Assembly (NCBI GenBank): GCA_964536985.1
Contig: CAZIBG010000022.1
Coordinates: 1 to 14,744, forward strand
Length of the DNA stretch: 14,744 nucleotides
Direction: 5' to 3'
From: CAZIBG01 sp964536985
Lineage (GTDB): Bacteria; Patescibacteriota; Saccharimonadia; Saccharimonadales; AWTP1-31
The position numbers and the translations under genes were made by a program. A model generated the notes under the pieces. It was not told the origin of the DNA, did no database searches, and saw nothing but the letters and a program-made list of their open reading frames with translations. This document shows positions 1-6,914 of the stretch, piece by piece (the stretch's first letter is position 1; each line of letters begins with the position of its first letter).

Positions 1-102
1 AGTTAAATTGGACAGTGAAACGTAGCTTGTATTTGGTCGCTTGAGTTACGTGGAGTCAATAGCGAAACCGCACAATTCTTGTACGATTTTACTGACTTGT
101 CC

Positions 103-109
103 AGAAGGA
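103..109 (+). promoter_or_regulatory. Shine-Dalgarno AGAAGGA deciding the GTG start
   Basis: AGAAGGA lies 5 nt before GTG at 115. It is the only good ribosome binding site near the alternative in-frame starts (TTG at 79 and 97), so it fixes the likely start of the first gene. A weak -10-like TACGAT lies at 82-87, without a recognisable -35 box. Confidence 0.6.
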
Positions 110-114
110 TAAAT

Positions 115-789
115 GTGAAACGACGAAATCATTATAGCGAACAACTAGGCGAACTATCTTTTAGAGCGCACCCAAATCTTGATCTGGTTAAGGTTGAGGG
201 TGAGGTGTTTAAGAACCGTGACTGGACGTATCGTCGCACTAAAGAATTTTTTCCGATCTTAAGTCGTGAACAATTTCAAAACCTTACTCTTGATCAAAAA
301 ACTCAACTTGCTGGTCGTATGTACGCTGATCTTGCCCGACAACGCAGGGAGCAAAGAAAGCAGATAGAAGAGAAACACCCTGACTTTTTTGGACATAATT
401 CGGGTCAAGCTCCTCGCAAAATCACCAATCCATTCGATGTAGAAGAACGCCAAGAGACAGACTTTACTCAGGCAAAAAAAATGACTACTGATTGGGTTAT
501 CGAAAGGGGCGCAAATATTCTTAACGCTCTCCACCGTTTGGTATCACCTGGAGAGCGCCGTGCAGTAATAGAACGCAGAGCAGGAATCATCGCTGCTATG
601 AGCGTTTGCTCACTTGATTTCGTTGAGGCGCCATATCCTATTGCAGCCGCTGAAATCGCGATGACAGCTGATGACATGCCATCTGTTCCGTTGGCACCAA
701 CGTTTACGCATGACGACATGATCGCTGCTCGAGATGCGGACTGGGATGGCCAATTCGCAAAGTACTTGAATGATATTAACGAGGGCTAA
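115..789 (+). CDS. Hypothetical protein, 224 aa, GTG start
   Basis: I do not recognise this family. The frame is open from about position 19, and a TTG at 79 could also start it, but GTG at 115 is preferred because AGAAGGA (103-109) sits 5 nt upstream, while TTG 79 has no ribosome binding site. The protein has no signal peptide and no membrane segment. Its first half is basic and polar (KRRNHYSEQ at the start, then a charged helix rich in R, Q, E and K around residues 80-98). The second half contains a hydrophobic helical stretch with RRAGIIAAMSVCSLDF near residues 155-170 and ends in an acidic tail with several D residues. It is probably a soluble cytoplasmic protein. The stop lies 6 bp from the stop of the convergent typA gene. 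No catalytic motif is visible, so no function is proposed. Confidence 0.7.
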   Translation: MKRRNHYSEQLGELSFRAHPNLDLVKVEGEVFKNRDWTYRRTKEFFPILSREQFQNLTLDQKTQLAGRMYADLARQRREQRKQIEEKHPDFFGHNSGQAPRKITNPFDVEERQETDFTQAKKMTTDWVIERGANILNALHRLVSPGERRAVIERRAGIIAAMSVCSLDFVEAPYPIAAAEIAMTADDMPSVPLAPTFTHDDMIAARDADWDGQFAKYLNDINEG

Positions 790-795
790 TTTGGG

Positions 796-2619
796 CTAAG
801 CGTTGCTTTTTGCGCGCTTGCGCTTACCTGGATCGAGTTCACGCTTACGTAGTCGCAGGCTCTTCGGAGTTACTTCTAGCAGTTCGTCGTTTTCGAGAAA
901 GTCTAGACATTGCTCTAAGCTAAATACAATCGGAGGTGTTAACTGGACTACGCCATCACTACTGCTACTACGCATGTTTGTTAGGTGTTTTTCCTTGGCG
1001 ACGTTAATTTCCATATCGTCGCTTCGAGTGTTGAGTCCAATAATTTGGCCAGCGTAAACCTGTACAGCAGGTCCTACAAAACATGTACCACGCTCTTCTA
1101 CGGTCTGTAGAGCATATGCAGTTGTGGTTCCCGTCTGGAAGGCAATAAGTACCCCAGCGCGTTGTTGGTTGAGTGTCTGGCCAAGCTCTTGGTAGCCAAT
1201 GATCAAACTGTTCATGATGGCAGTGCCTTTTGTAGCAGTCATGAGGGTGTTGCGAAGGCCGAGAAGTGTTCGGGTAGGCATTTCGTAAATAAGCTTTGTA
1301 ACGCCTTTGTTTGTTGTGAACTGATCTTTAAGGTTGGCACGTCGCTGTCCGAGTTCAGCTTGCACCGCACCAACTTGTTCAGCACCGACTTCGATAATTA
1401 CTTCTTCCAATGGTTCCATGGTCTTGCCATCTTCCTCTCGGGTGACAACTTGTGGACGGCCGACTTCGAACTCAAATCCTTCACGGCGCATAGTCTCGAT
1501 TAAAACGCTCAGGTGAAGTTCACCACGACCGGCAACGAGGAATCCGATTCCATCTTGCTCTACTTCTAGTCCAATATTGGTTTCCAATTCTTTGTTCAGT
1601 CTGTCAGAGATCTGGCGACTGGTGTTGAACTCGGCTTCCTTGCCTTTGAAAGGACTGGTGTTAGGGCCAAGGTAGATCTTGAGTGTTGGTGCTTCTACCT
1701 CAAGTACTGGTAGTGCCTCTGGCTTGTCGGCATCAGCAATTGTTTCGCCAATTTGGACGTCGCCCATTCCTGTCACGCTGATGATATCACCTGCAACAGC
1801 TTCTTTGATCTCTATTTTTGCGAGTCCTTGATGGTTATAGATACGATCAATTTTGGCTTTAGCAAAGGTGCCATCTTTTTTACAGACTGCTACTTGCTGC
1901 CCAGCAGTTAAGCTGCCACGACTAATGCGTCCAACAGCATATTTGCCCTGGAAACTATCCCATGTAAGGGCTGTCACAAGCATTTGGAATGGCTCATCTG
2001 GCTGCACGGTTGGAGCAGGGACATCATTGACCAGGCTCTCAAAGATGACCATCAGATCACCGTCAGCTTCTGGGTTGGTTGGAACTTCTTTCCATGCTTT
2101 TCCTTCACGACCAATTGCGTAGTAAATAGGGTAGTGGAGTTGGTCTTCGTGAACAGCGAGTTCGAGGAATAGATCGGCAAGCTCGTCTTCGACTTCCGAA
2201 ATTCGACTTCCTGGCTTATCGATCTTGTTGATGATAACGATTGGCTTGAGGTTAAGTGCTAGCGCTTTTGTTAAGACGAACTTGGTCTGTGGCATTGGGC
2301 CTTCTTGAGCGTCAACAATAAGCAAGCAACCGTCTGCCATGTTGAGTGTTCGTTCAACTTCTCCACCAAAGTCGGCGTGACCCGGTGTGTCGATAATGTT
2401 GATATGGAAGTCGTTGTGCTTAACGGCAGTGATCTTGGCAGTAATGGTGATTCCACGTTCACGTTCCTGATCGTTGCTGTCCATGATCAGGTCTTGGTTC
2501 ATCTCGGCTTGGTTATCACGGAAGACGTTGCTCTGCTTTAGCAGTCCGTCTACAAGTGTTGTCTTACCGTGGTCAACGTGCGCAATAATAGCAACGTTAC
2601 GAATTTTCTTTGGATCCAT
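796..2619 (-). CDS. typA: Ribosome-associated GTPase TypA/BipA
   Basis: This is a translational GTPase of the TypA/BipA family, which binds the 70S ribosome and helps ribosome assembly and stress adaptation. All G motifs are visible: P-loop AHVDHGKT (13-20), switch I RGITI (55-59), DTPGH (77-81) and NKID (131-134). EF-G-like domains follow, with GRGELHLSVLIETMRREGFE in the domain III region, and the C-terminal BipA-specific domain ends in a basic tail (RLRKRELDPGKRKRAK). The length, 607 aa, equals that of E. coli BipA, so it looks complete. The ATG is supported by AGGA at 2626-2629, 6 nt upstream. The upstream neighbour on the same strand (DUF1295) is separated by a hairpin terminator, so typA probably has its own promoter, though I could not identify a convincing one. 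Confidence 0.97.
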   Translation of the reverse strand: MDPKKIRNVAIIAHVDHGKTTLVDGLLKQSNVFRDNQAEMNQDLIMDSNDQERERGITITAKITAVKHNDFHINIIDTPGHADFGGEVERTLNMADGCLLIVDAQEGPMPQTKFVLTKALALNLKPIVIINKIDKPGSRISEVEDELADLFLELAVHEDQLHYPIYYAIGREGKAWKEVPTNPEADGDLMVIFESLVNDVPAPTVQPDEPFQMLVTALTWDSFQGKYAVGRISRGSLTAGQQVAVCKKDGTFAKAKIDRIYNHQGLAKIEIKEAVAGDIISVTGMGDVQIGETIADADKPEALPVLEVEAPTLKIYLGPNTSPFKGKEAEFNTSRQISDRLNKELETNIGLEVEQDGIGFLVAGRGELHLSVLIETMRREGFEFEVGRPQVVTREEDGKTMEPLEEVIIEVGAEQVGAVQAELGQRRANLKDQFTTNKGVTKLIYEMPTRTLLGLRNTLMTATKGTAIMNSLIIGYQELGQTLNQQRAGVLIAFQTGTTTAYALQTVEERGTCFVGPAVQVYAGQIIGLNTRSDDMEINVAKEKHLTNMRSSSSDGVVQLTPPIVFSLEQCLDFLENDELLEVTPKSLRLRKRELDPGKRKRAKSNA

Positions 2620-2650
2620 TGATTTTCCTAAGCCTTTGATAACTGATTAA

Positions 2651-2686
2651 TAAAAGAACCGCTTTTAACAAATTTAAAAGGCGGTT
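2651..2686 (-). terminator. Rho-independent-like terminator between DUF1295 gene and typA
   Basis: An inverted repeat with arms AACCGC-TTTTAA (2657-2668) and TTAAAAGGCGGTT (2674-2686) forms a 12-bp stem with one bulged base and a 5-nt loop. Read on the minus strand it is followed by CTTTTATT, so it most likely ends the DUF1295 transcript before typA. A weaker T-rich tail exists on the plus strand too, where no gene needs it. Confidence 0.65.
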
Positions 2687-2722
2687 TATTACCTTTATTC
2701 TACCATATCTATGTAAGTTTTA

Positions 2723-3517
2723 CTACTTCTTTGGAGACCAAGGAAAGAACTTGTTTGTCTTCTTGGCATACTTCTGATAATTCTTGTCGTTTTTATACTT
2801 CTGTTCAAGTAACGGAACGCCAGATACAAACAATATTAATGTAGTTATAACGACAGGACCAATAAGCCCTAGCAGTTTGTAGTTATTTGGAAGTGTCGTT
2901 GCACAGAGTACTATCCATAGTCCCCACCACTGGGTAACTTCACCAAAGTAGTTGGGGTGCCTTGTGTATTGCCACAATCCTTTATCCATTAGCTTTCCCT
3001 TGTTGGCAGGGTCATTTATGAATGAGCTCAGTTGGTAATCTCCAACTGCCTCAAAATAGAAGCCAAATACCCAGGTAATAACACCTGCAGCTGCCCAAGA
3101 ACTTAAGTAAATGTCGTGAGGTAGGCCAACGGTCAGGATGACGGGTAGAACTACCAATAATAGCAATAGTCCTTGCAGAATAAATATCTGCAAATAGCTT
3201 CGGATAAAGAAGAATTTGCCCCATTCATGGCGCCACTTAGCATATCTATAATCTTCTGATTTACCGCGGTTTCGAAGGTAAATATGGAGTGCTAATCGTG
3301 TCCCCCAGATGGTAGTCAAGAAAAGACTCAAACCTGCAAGACTGCCAAGATTATGATTCAGAACTGATGCGACAATTGCTGTTGCCACAAAACCAAGTCC
3401 CCAAGCTATGTCGGCTACATCATTTCGTTTGCGAAGTGCCGAAACTACAAACCAAAAGGTCATATAGATCAGAATAAATAGGGCACATTTGATTAAAAGT
3501 TGGCTTAAACCGCTCAT
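2723..3517 (-). CDS. DUF1295 family integral membrane protein (steroid 5-alpha reductase/ICMT-like)
   Basis: A 264-residue polytopic membrane protein with about six or seven hydrophobic segments. It carries the DUF1295 signature: DVADIAWGLGF near residue 33, WGTRLALHIYLRNRGKSEDYRY near 70-91, and the C-terminal GLWQYTRHPNYFGE block near 180-193 followed by WWGLW, then GVPLLE and a charged tail. The RHPNYFGE block is the NADPH or SAM binding region shared with 3-oxo-5-alpha-steroid 4-dehydrogenases and isoprenylcysteine carboxyl methyltransferases. Family members reduce or methylate lipid-like substrates in the membrane; the substrate here is unknown. It has no Shine-Dalgarno site; a TGA-TAAGAT extended -10 element ends 10 nt before the ATG. 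It is divergent from the helicase gene across 62 bp and is followed by a terminator. Confidence 0.9.
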   Translation of the reverse strand: MSGLSQLLIKCALFILIYMTFWFVVSALRKRNDVADIAWGLGFVATAIVASVLNHNLGSLAGLSLFLTTIWGTRLALHIYLRNRGKSEDYRYAKWRHEWGKFFFIRSYLQIFILQGLLLLLVVLPVILTVGLPHDIYLSSWAAAGVITWVFGFYFEAVGDYQLSSFINDPANKGKLMDKGLWQYTRHPNYFGEVTQWWGLWIVLCATTLPNNYKLLGLIGPVVITTLILFVSGVPLLEQKYKNDKNYQKYAKKTNKFFPWSPKK

Positions 3518-3527
3518 AGTTACATTA

Positions 3528-3536
3528 ATCTTATCA
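3528..3536 (-). promoter_or_regulatory. Putative extended -10 promoter of the DUF1295 gene
   Basis: On the minus strand TGA-TAAGAT matches the TGn extended -10 pattern and ends 10 nt before the ATG at 3517, which would give a leader of only a few bases. No good -35 box is visible. Confidence 0.35.
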
Positions 3537-3564
3537 TATGAAAAAGTTGTCCTAAAGAATACTG

Positions 3565-3570
3565 TAGAAT
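3565..3570 (+). promoter_or_regulatory. Putative -10 box of the helicase gene
   Basis: TAGAAT ends 9 nt before the ATG at 3580. Transcription would start within a few bases of the start codon. AAGG at 3574-3577 is too close to the ATG to be a standard ribosome binding site. The preceding bases (TGTAGAAT) are the same as at the flippase-like gene start at 11595-11602. Confidence 0.35.
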
Positions 3571-3579
3571 AGTAAGGCT

Positions 3580-4911
3580 ATGACACAAAAAGAGGCGCTA
3601 AACATTCTAAAACTAGGCAAGAACGTCTTTCTGACGGGCGCTGCTGGTAGCGGCAAAACCTATGTACTTAATAAATACATCCGATATCTCAAGCGTAATC
3701 ATGTGGACGTTGCCATCACCGCCTCCACGGGTATCGCTGCAACACATATGAATGGCAAAACTATCCATTCTTGGGCACACATAGGTATTAAAGATTACTT
3801 ATCACCCGTTGATCTTGAACATATGTTTAAGCGCAGAGATCTACGTGAGGCAATTGCGGAGGCAAGTGTTTTAATCATCGACGAGGTGTCGATGCTGCAT
3901 CACTTTAGACTCGACATGGTTGATGCGGTACTACGAAAAATGCATGGTAAAGATGAACCCTTCGGAGGTATCCAGGTTATTCTGTGCGGTGACCTTTTCC
4001 AGCTTCCTCCGGTCACCAGAGGTGGTCGTGCGGAATATGTAACATCAGCGGCTGCATGGGAGGCCATGGATATCCATGTTTGCTACCTGTCAGAACAACA
4101 CCGTCAGGACGACGATGACCTGAGTCAGCTACTCAACGAAATGCGCCACGGCGAAGTTAGCCAAGATTCTATGGAAAAGCTTTTGGCTCGTAAAAACGTA
4201 AGCTTAAAAACAAAGATAATACCTACCAAACTTTTTACGCATAACACAGACGTTGATGCCATAAATCAGGCACAGTTAGAACAGTTGCCCGGCGAACAGC
4301 ATGAGTTTGTCATGACCCATAAGGGCGATAGAGCGGTCGCCAAGGCTCTAATGACCAGTTGTCTTTCGCCAGAAAAGTTACAGCTCAAGAAAGATGCTGT
4401 AGTTATGTTCGTTCAAAATAACTATGCAAAAGGCTATGTAAACGGCACGCTGGGTGTTGTTAGGGACTTCGACGCCGATGGCATGCCCGTAATCGTTACG
4501 CTTGATGGCAAAAAGATCGTGGCTACCATGGGCAGCTGGAGAGTGGAAGAAGGCGAAGATGTGGTAGCGGAGATCAACCAGCTACCGCTTCGACTGGCGT
4601 GGGCTATTACCGTACACAAGAGTCAGGGCATGACGCTTGATGCAGCTCAGATTGATCTCAGTAAGTCTTTTGTCCCTGGCATGGGCTATGTCGCACTGTC
4701 TCGGGTAAGAAGTCTGGATACTCTTATGCTTGTTGGAATAAATAATCAAGCCTTACAAGTCGACCCCCGTGTAATCGAGTTAAACATCAAGCTCGTCAAA
4801 GATTCTGATCGGCACCAACGAATGATCCAGGCGTTTGCTGAGGATGATCTTAAAGATAGACACCAGCTATTTCTAAAAGAGCTGACCTTCGAAGGAACTT
4901 TGTTTAGTTAG
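3580..4911 (+). CDS. Pif1-like SF1B DNA helicase
   Basis: A superfamily 1B 5'-3' helicase of the Pif1/RRM3 type, 443 aa. Helicase motifs appear in order: Walker A GAAGSGKT (20-27), motif Ia TASTGIAA (48-55), Walker B LIIDEVSML (98-106), motif III GDLFQLPPV (137-145), EQHRQ (172-176), and the late motifs TVHKSQGMTLD (about 344-354) and YVALSRVR (about 370-377). The protein is essentially the core ATPase with a short C-terminal tail and lacks an added HRDC, wHTH or nuclease domain. Pif1 enzymes unwind G-quadruplexes, R-loops and stalled replication intermediates; that role here is by family. The 3' end overlaps the convergent DnaQ-like exonuclease gene by 8 bp. RecD-type helicases share some motifs, but the ASTGIAA and EQHRQ blocks favour Pif1. 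Confidence 0.93.
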   Translation: MTQKEALNILKLGKNVFLTGAAGSGKTYVLNKYIRYLKRNHVDVAITASTGIAATHMNGKTIHSWAHIGIKDYLSPVDLEHMFKRRDLREAIAEASVLIIDEVSMLHHFRLDMVDAVLRKMHGKDEPFGGIQVILCGDLFQLPPVTRGGRAEYVTSAAAWEAMDIHVCYLSEQHRQDDDDLSQLLNEMRHGEVSQDSMEKLLARKNVSLKTKIIPTKLFTHNTDVDAINQAQLEQLPGEQHEFVMTHKGDRAVAKALMTSCLSPEKLQLKKDAVVMFVQNNYAKGYVNGTLGVVRDFDADGMPVIVTLDGKKIVATMGSWRVEEGEDVVAEINQLPLRLAWAITVHKSQGMTLDAAQIDLSKSFVPGMGYVALSRVRSLDTLMLVGINNQALQVDPRVIELNIKLVKDSDRHQRMIQAFAEDDLKDRHQLFLKELTFEGTLFS

Positions 4912-5467
4912 TCGTTCGTGCTTTAGTCAGGATTTTATTCATTGCAGCGTGTGCTTTCAGTCCATGCTCAGCAATTGATTTTTGATAGAAGTCAAACAGA
5001 ACTTGTGCGTCATCCAATGCTCTGTGGCGGCTCGAAACGGTAAACCCATGGGCTGCGATGAGGGTATCAAGATTATGGCGTCTTTGAGCAGGATATAGGG
5101 ACCGGGATAAACGCACTGTACATAGCCTGTCCATATTAAACGGTCGCTGTATGTTGCGGTACTCCATCTTTATAAAGTTGTAGTCAAAAGCGACGTTGTG
5201 TGCAATAAATATTGCTCCATCAAGAAGTCCGTGGAGTTCATCAACAACCTCAGAGAATGTGGGAGCGCCAACGATCATCTCGTTTGATATGCCCGTCAAA
5301 CCGGTAATGAAAGTGGGTACTGATTCCTGTGGGTCAATGAGTCGATTCATGGTGGCAACTACATGTCCATTTTCGACTCTGAGAGCACCTATTTCTAGGA
5401 CCCTAGAATTGAGGTGGCTTCCTCCGGTTGTTTCGATATCAAGAAAAACGAGTGGTCGATGCTGCAT
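4904..5467 (-). CDS. DnaQ-like DEDDh 3'-5' exonuclease (Pol III epsilon-type)
   Basis: A 187-residue stand-alone exonuclease domain. Exo I is DIETTG (D10, E12), Exo II is HNVAFDYNF (D95), and Exo III of the DEDDh subtype is SRHRALDD (H148, D153). These acidic residues bind two metal ions and remove 3' nucleotides. It could be the proofreading epsilon subunit of DNA polymerase III or a related repair or RNA exonuclease; sequence alone does not decide, so no symbol is given. The 20-30 residues after the Exo III region are short, and no clear clamp-binding motif is seen. There is no Shine-Dalgarno site: TACAAT ends 6 nt before the ATG, suggesting a leaderless mRNA. The gene is divergent from the acidic-protein operon and overlaps the Pif1 gene by 8 bp at its 3' end. 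Confidence 0.93.
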   Translation of the reverse strand: MQHRPLVFLDIETTGGSHLNSRVLEIGALRVENGHVVATMNRLIDPQESVPTFITGLTGISNEMIVGAPTFSEVVDELHGLLDGAIFIAHNVAFDYNFIKMEYRNIQRPFNMDRLCTVRLSRSLYPAQRRHNLDTLIAAHGFTVSSRHRALDDAQVLFDFYQKSIAEHGLKAHAAMNKILTKARTTN

Positions 5468-5473
5468 CTATAC

Positions 5474-5479
5474 ATTGTA
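5474..5479 (-). promoter_or_regulatory. Putative -10 box of the exonuclease gene
   Basis: TACAAT on the minus strand is followed by exactly 6 nt and then ATG at 5467. No ribosome binding site exists in that gap, which fits leaderless initiation. No convincing -35 box is visible. Confidence 0.4.
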
Positions 5480-5480
5480 T

Positions 5481-5500
5481 CGCAGTCGGCAACTACTGCG
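5481..5500. repeat. Inverted repeat between divergent -10 boxes, possible operator
   Basis: CGCAGT and ACTGCG form perfect 6-bp arms around an 8-bp centre. The repeat fills nearly the whole gap between the minus-strand -10 (5474-5479) and the plus-strand -10 (5504-5509), where the -35 regions of both promoters would lie. It could be a regulator site or a chance palindrome. Confidence 0.35.
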
Positions 5501-5509
5501 TGATATACT
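5501..5509 (+). promoter_or_regulatory. Extended -10 promoter of the acidic protein operon
   Basis: TGA-TATACT matches the TGn extended -10 pattern with five of six bases of TATAAT. The predicted start near 5516 gives a leader of about 36 nt that contains a doubled ACTAGT (5524-5529 and 5531-5536) and the ribosome binding site. The -35 position carries no TTGACA-like box, as is usual for extended -10 promoters. Confidence 0.5.
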
Positions 5510-5536
5510 GATTAAGAATACAAACTAGTCACTAGT

Positions 5537-5542
5537 GGAGGG
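5537..5542 (+). promoter_or_regulatory. Strong Shine-Dalgarno GGAGGG
   Basis: GGAGGG lies 9 nt before ATG 5552 and is one of the strongest ribosome binding sites in the window, suggesting high expression of the acidic protein. Confidence 0.6.
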
Positions 5543-5551
5543 AAAACACTA

Positions 5552-5947
5552 ATGGATCCATTAACAAACGACCAAACTAACGTACCTGTAACTGCAGAGC
5601 CAATCACTCCAGATCCAATTGCATTACCACAAGATCCAACCGCACCAGTTGACCCAGCACTGGCGCCAATTGCTGATCCAGTAACCCCTGCAGAACCAGT
5701 AGACCTACCGACTCCAGGCGGTACAATTAGCCCCGATGGCAGCGTAGCGCCAATTGATCTTTCTTCGCCTGAACTCGAGTCAGTATTGCCAGCACCAGAT
5801 GCATCAGCTCCTGTAGACGTTCCTTCTGTGGATCTTAGCGGTGTGTCAAATCCTGTTGAAGATTCTGTAGCACCTGCCGTAGACGATACCAACCCAATTG
5901 CTGCCAGTGGCGCAGACCAAAACCCGCCGCAGCTCGGTTCTTTCTAG
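5552..5947 (+). CDS. Acidic Pro/Ala/Asp/Val-rich low-complexity protein, 131 aa
   Basis: I do not recognise a family. The 131 residues contain about 27 prolines and 21 acidic residues (16 D, 5 E) and no lysine, arginine, histidine, cysteine, tryptophan or tyrosine at all; the only aromatic residue is the C-terminal Phe. It has no signal peptide, membrane segment or fold-like pattern, and is predicted to be fully disordered with a net charge near -21. Loose repeats of xPxDP, APVD and PVD type occur throughout. It starts the plus-strand operon, with a strong Shine-Dalgarno site and an extended -10 promoter, and its TAG stop directly abuts the next ATG. Codon use looks genuine, since the restricted residue set is kept over the full length. 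The antisense frame is also open but has no start signal. Confidence 0.75.
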   Translation: MDPLTNDQTNVPVTAEPITPDPIALPQDPTAPVDPALAPIADPVTPAEPVDLPTPGGTISPDGSVAPIDLSSPELESVLPAPDASAPVDVPSVDLSGVSNPVEDSVAPAVDDTNPIAASGADQNPPQLGSF

Positions 5948-6217
5948 ATGGATGTCGGTCGCATTAGCGGTCGCTTGATCCATGACAAGCATGGGAGGCT
6001 CTGTATATTCCAAAAGCCAAACCCACCCCTCATTTCATGGATTATATTCACTTTGGTTTCTAAGGTATCGAATGGTCAATTTTCTAAGGTTTTTGAAGTT
6101 ATTGCTTTTGGTAGTTTGTTCACTTGGGCGTGGCTAGAACTGTTCCAGGGAAGCTGCTATCTTAGACGGCTGTTTGGGCTGGTAGTTTTGGTATTTATAA
6201 TACGTAACCGTATATGA
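5948..6217 (+). CDS. Small membrane protein, 89 aa, translationally coupled
   Basis: An 89-residue protein with a short polar N-terminus (residues 1-25, with HDKHGRL), then KPNPPLISWIIF leading into a first hydrophobic segment (about 27-40), a second one with FGSLFTWAWLELF (about 52-66), a GxCYLRR turn and a third hydrophobic stretch ending RNRI. The layout KPN-P-L, WAWLE-F and RRxxGLVVL resembles a conserved small bacterial membrane protein that I recall without a name, so I leave it unnamed. The ATG follows the upstream TAG with no gap and the TGA stop overlaps the next ATG as ATGA, so all three genes are probably translated by coupling; no Shine-Dalgarno site is present. It is the only gene in the window that ends in TGA. 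Confidence 0.72.
   Translation: MDVGRISGRLIHDKHGRLCIFQKPNPPLISWIIFTLVSKVSNGQFSKVFEVIAFGSLFTWAWLELFQGSCYLRRLFGLVVLVFIIRNRI
6174..6201 (+). promoter_or_regulatory. Possible internal promoter before the SGNH hydrolase gene
   Basis: A perfect TATAAT at 6196-6201 with TTGGGC at 6174-6179 (16-bp spacer) lies inside the end of the small membrane protein gene, and its -10 ends 12 nt before ATG 6214. It could give a separate short-leader transcript of the hydrolase and the following gene. Confidence 0.35.
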
Positions 6218-6903
6218 GAAAGAAAATTATGCTCGCTTTAGCCATTTTTGCAGGGATCGTAATCTTAGTTGAAGCAGTTGCACTATTAATTCTATACCGC
6301 AATGTAGCTCGCTATCATGCTTACTGGCCGGTACGGGCACGGCAAGCTGGCGAGCTGACCTATGTTGCTCTTGGTGATAGTGCCGCACAGGGACTTGGCG
6401 CCAGCAACCCAGAGAATGGTTATGTTGGACTGATTGCAAAAAAATACGCCGAATCTACTGGTAAATCTGTTCGCGTTGTAAATGTTAGTCGCTCAGGAGC
6501 AAAAATTAATGATGTATTACGTACGCAATTGAGTGCAATCAAAGATATAAAACCCGATCTTGTGACCATCGAGATTGGTGCTAACGATATAGCAACATTT
6601 ACTGACAAAACATTCAGGGAAGAGTTCACTACCTTAGTGGGCAAGCTTCCTAAGAACACTTACGTTGCAAATATGCCGTACTTTGGAAGCCGACCATCTA
6701 GACGTCCAAAAGCCTACGAGGCCACTAAGATCATTAATAGTATCGTGCCGACAAGACCGGATCTACAGTTGGTTGATCTTCAGACAATAACCAAGGAGCG
6801 GGATAACATTCTCGGATATGCTGCTGACTACTTCCATCCGAATAACCGCTCGTACAAAAACTGGGCCGAAGCATTCTGGAATGAGATTAGTAAGGATCAA
6901 TAA
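6214..6903 (+). CDS. Membrane-anchored SGNH/GDSL hydrolase
   Basis: A 229-residue protein with an N-terminal signal anchor (hydrophobic residues about 5-28 after MRKK) and an exported SGNH hydrolase domain. Block I is ALGDSAAQG with nucleophile S56, block II glycine is in SRSGAK (G95), block III is IGANDI (N124) and block V is DYFHPN with D205 and H208, so the full Ser-Gly-Asn-His set is present. SGNH enzymes hydrolyse esters, often lipids or O-acetyl groups on glycans; the substrate cannot be read from the sequence. It overlaps the upstream small membrane protein by ATGA and precedes the YdjM-like gene by 11 bp, so the three probably form one operon acting at the membrane. The domain is somewhat short but shows no missing block. 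Confidence 0.92.
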   Translation: MRKKIMLALAIFAGIVILVEAVALLILYRNVARYHAYWPVRARQAGELTYVALGDSAAQGLGASNPENGYVGLIAKKYAESTGKSVRVVNVSRSGAKINDVLRTQLSAIKDIKPDLVTIEIGANDIATFTDKTFREEFTTLVGKLPKNTYVANMPYFGSRPSRRPKAYEATKIINSIVPTRPDLQLVDLQTITKERDNILGYAADYFHPNNRSYKNWAEAFWNEISKDQ

Positions 6904-6914
6904 GGGAATTTGCA

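Noticed and set aside
2..44. Possible tails of an upstream plus-strand gene (stops at 23-25 or 42-44)
   Set aside because: Only 7 to 13 codons are inside the window and two frames are equally possible, so no gene can be supported.
797..826. TAAGCG/CGCTTA inverted repeat at the end of typA as a terminator
   Set aside because: The stem has an internal loop and is not followed by a U tract on either strand; it lies within the Lys/Arg codons of the typA tail.
803..1503. Open frames on the plus strand inside typA
   Set aside because: They lie antisense to strongly conserved typA sequence, have no ribosome binding sites and give no recognisable protein.
5512..5892. Open 126-codon frame antisense to the acidic protein gene
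   Set aside because: It is a by-product of the Pro/Ala/Asp codon composition on the plus strand, gives a Ser/Thr/Gly-rich translation and covers the promoter and ribosome binding site of the plus-strand gene.
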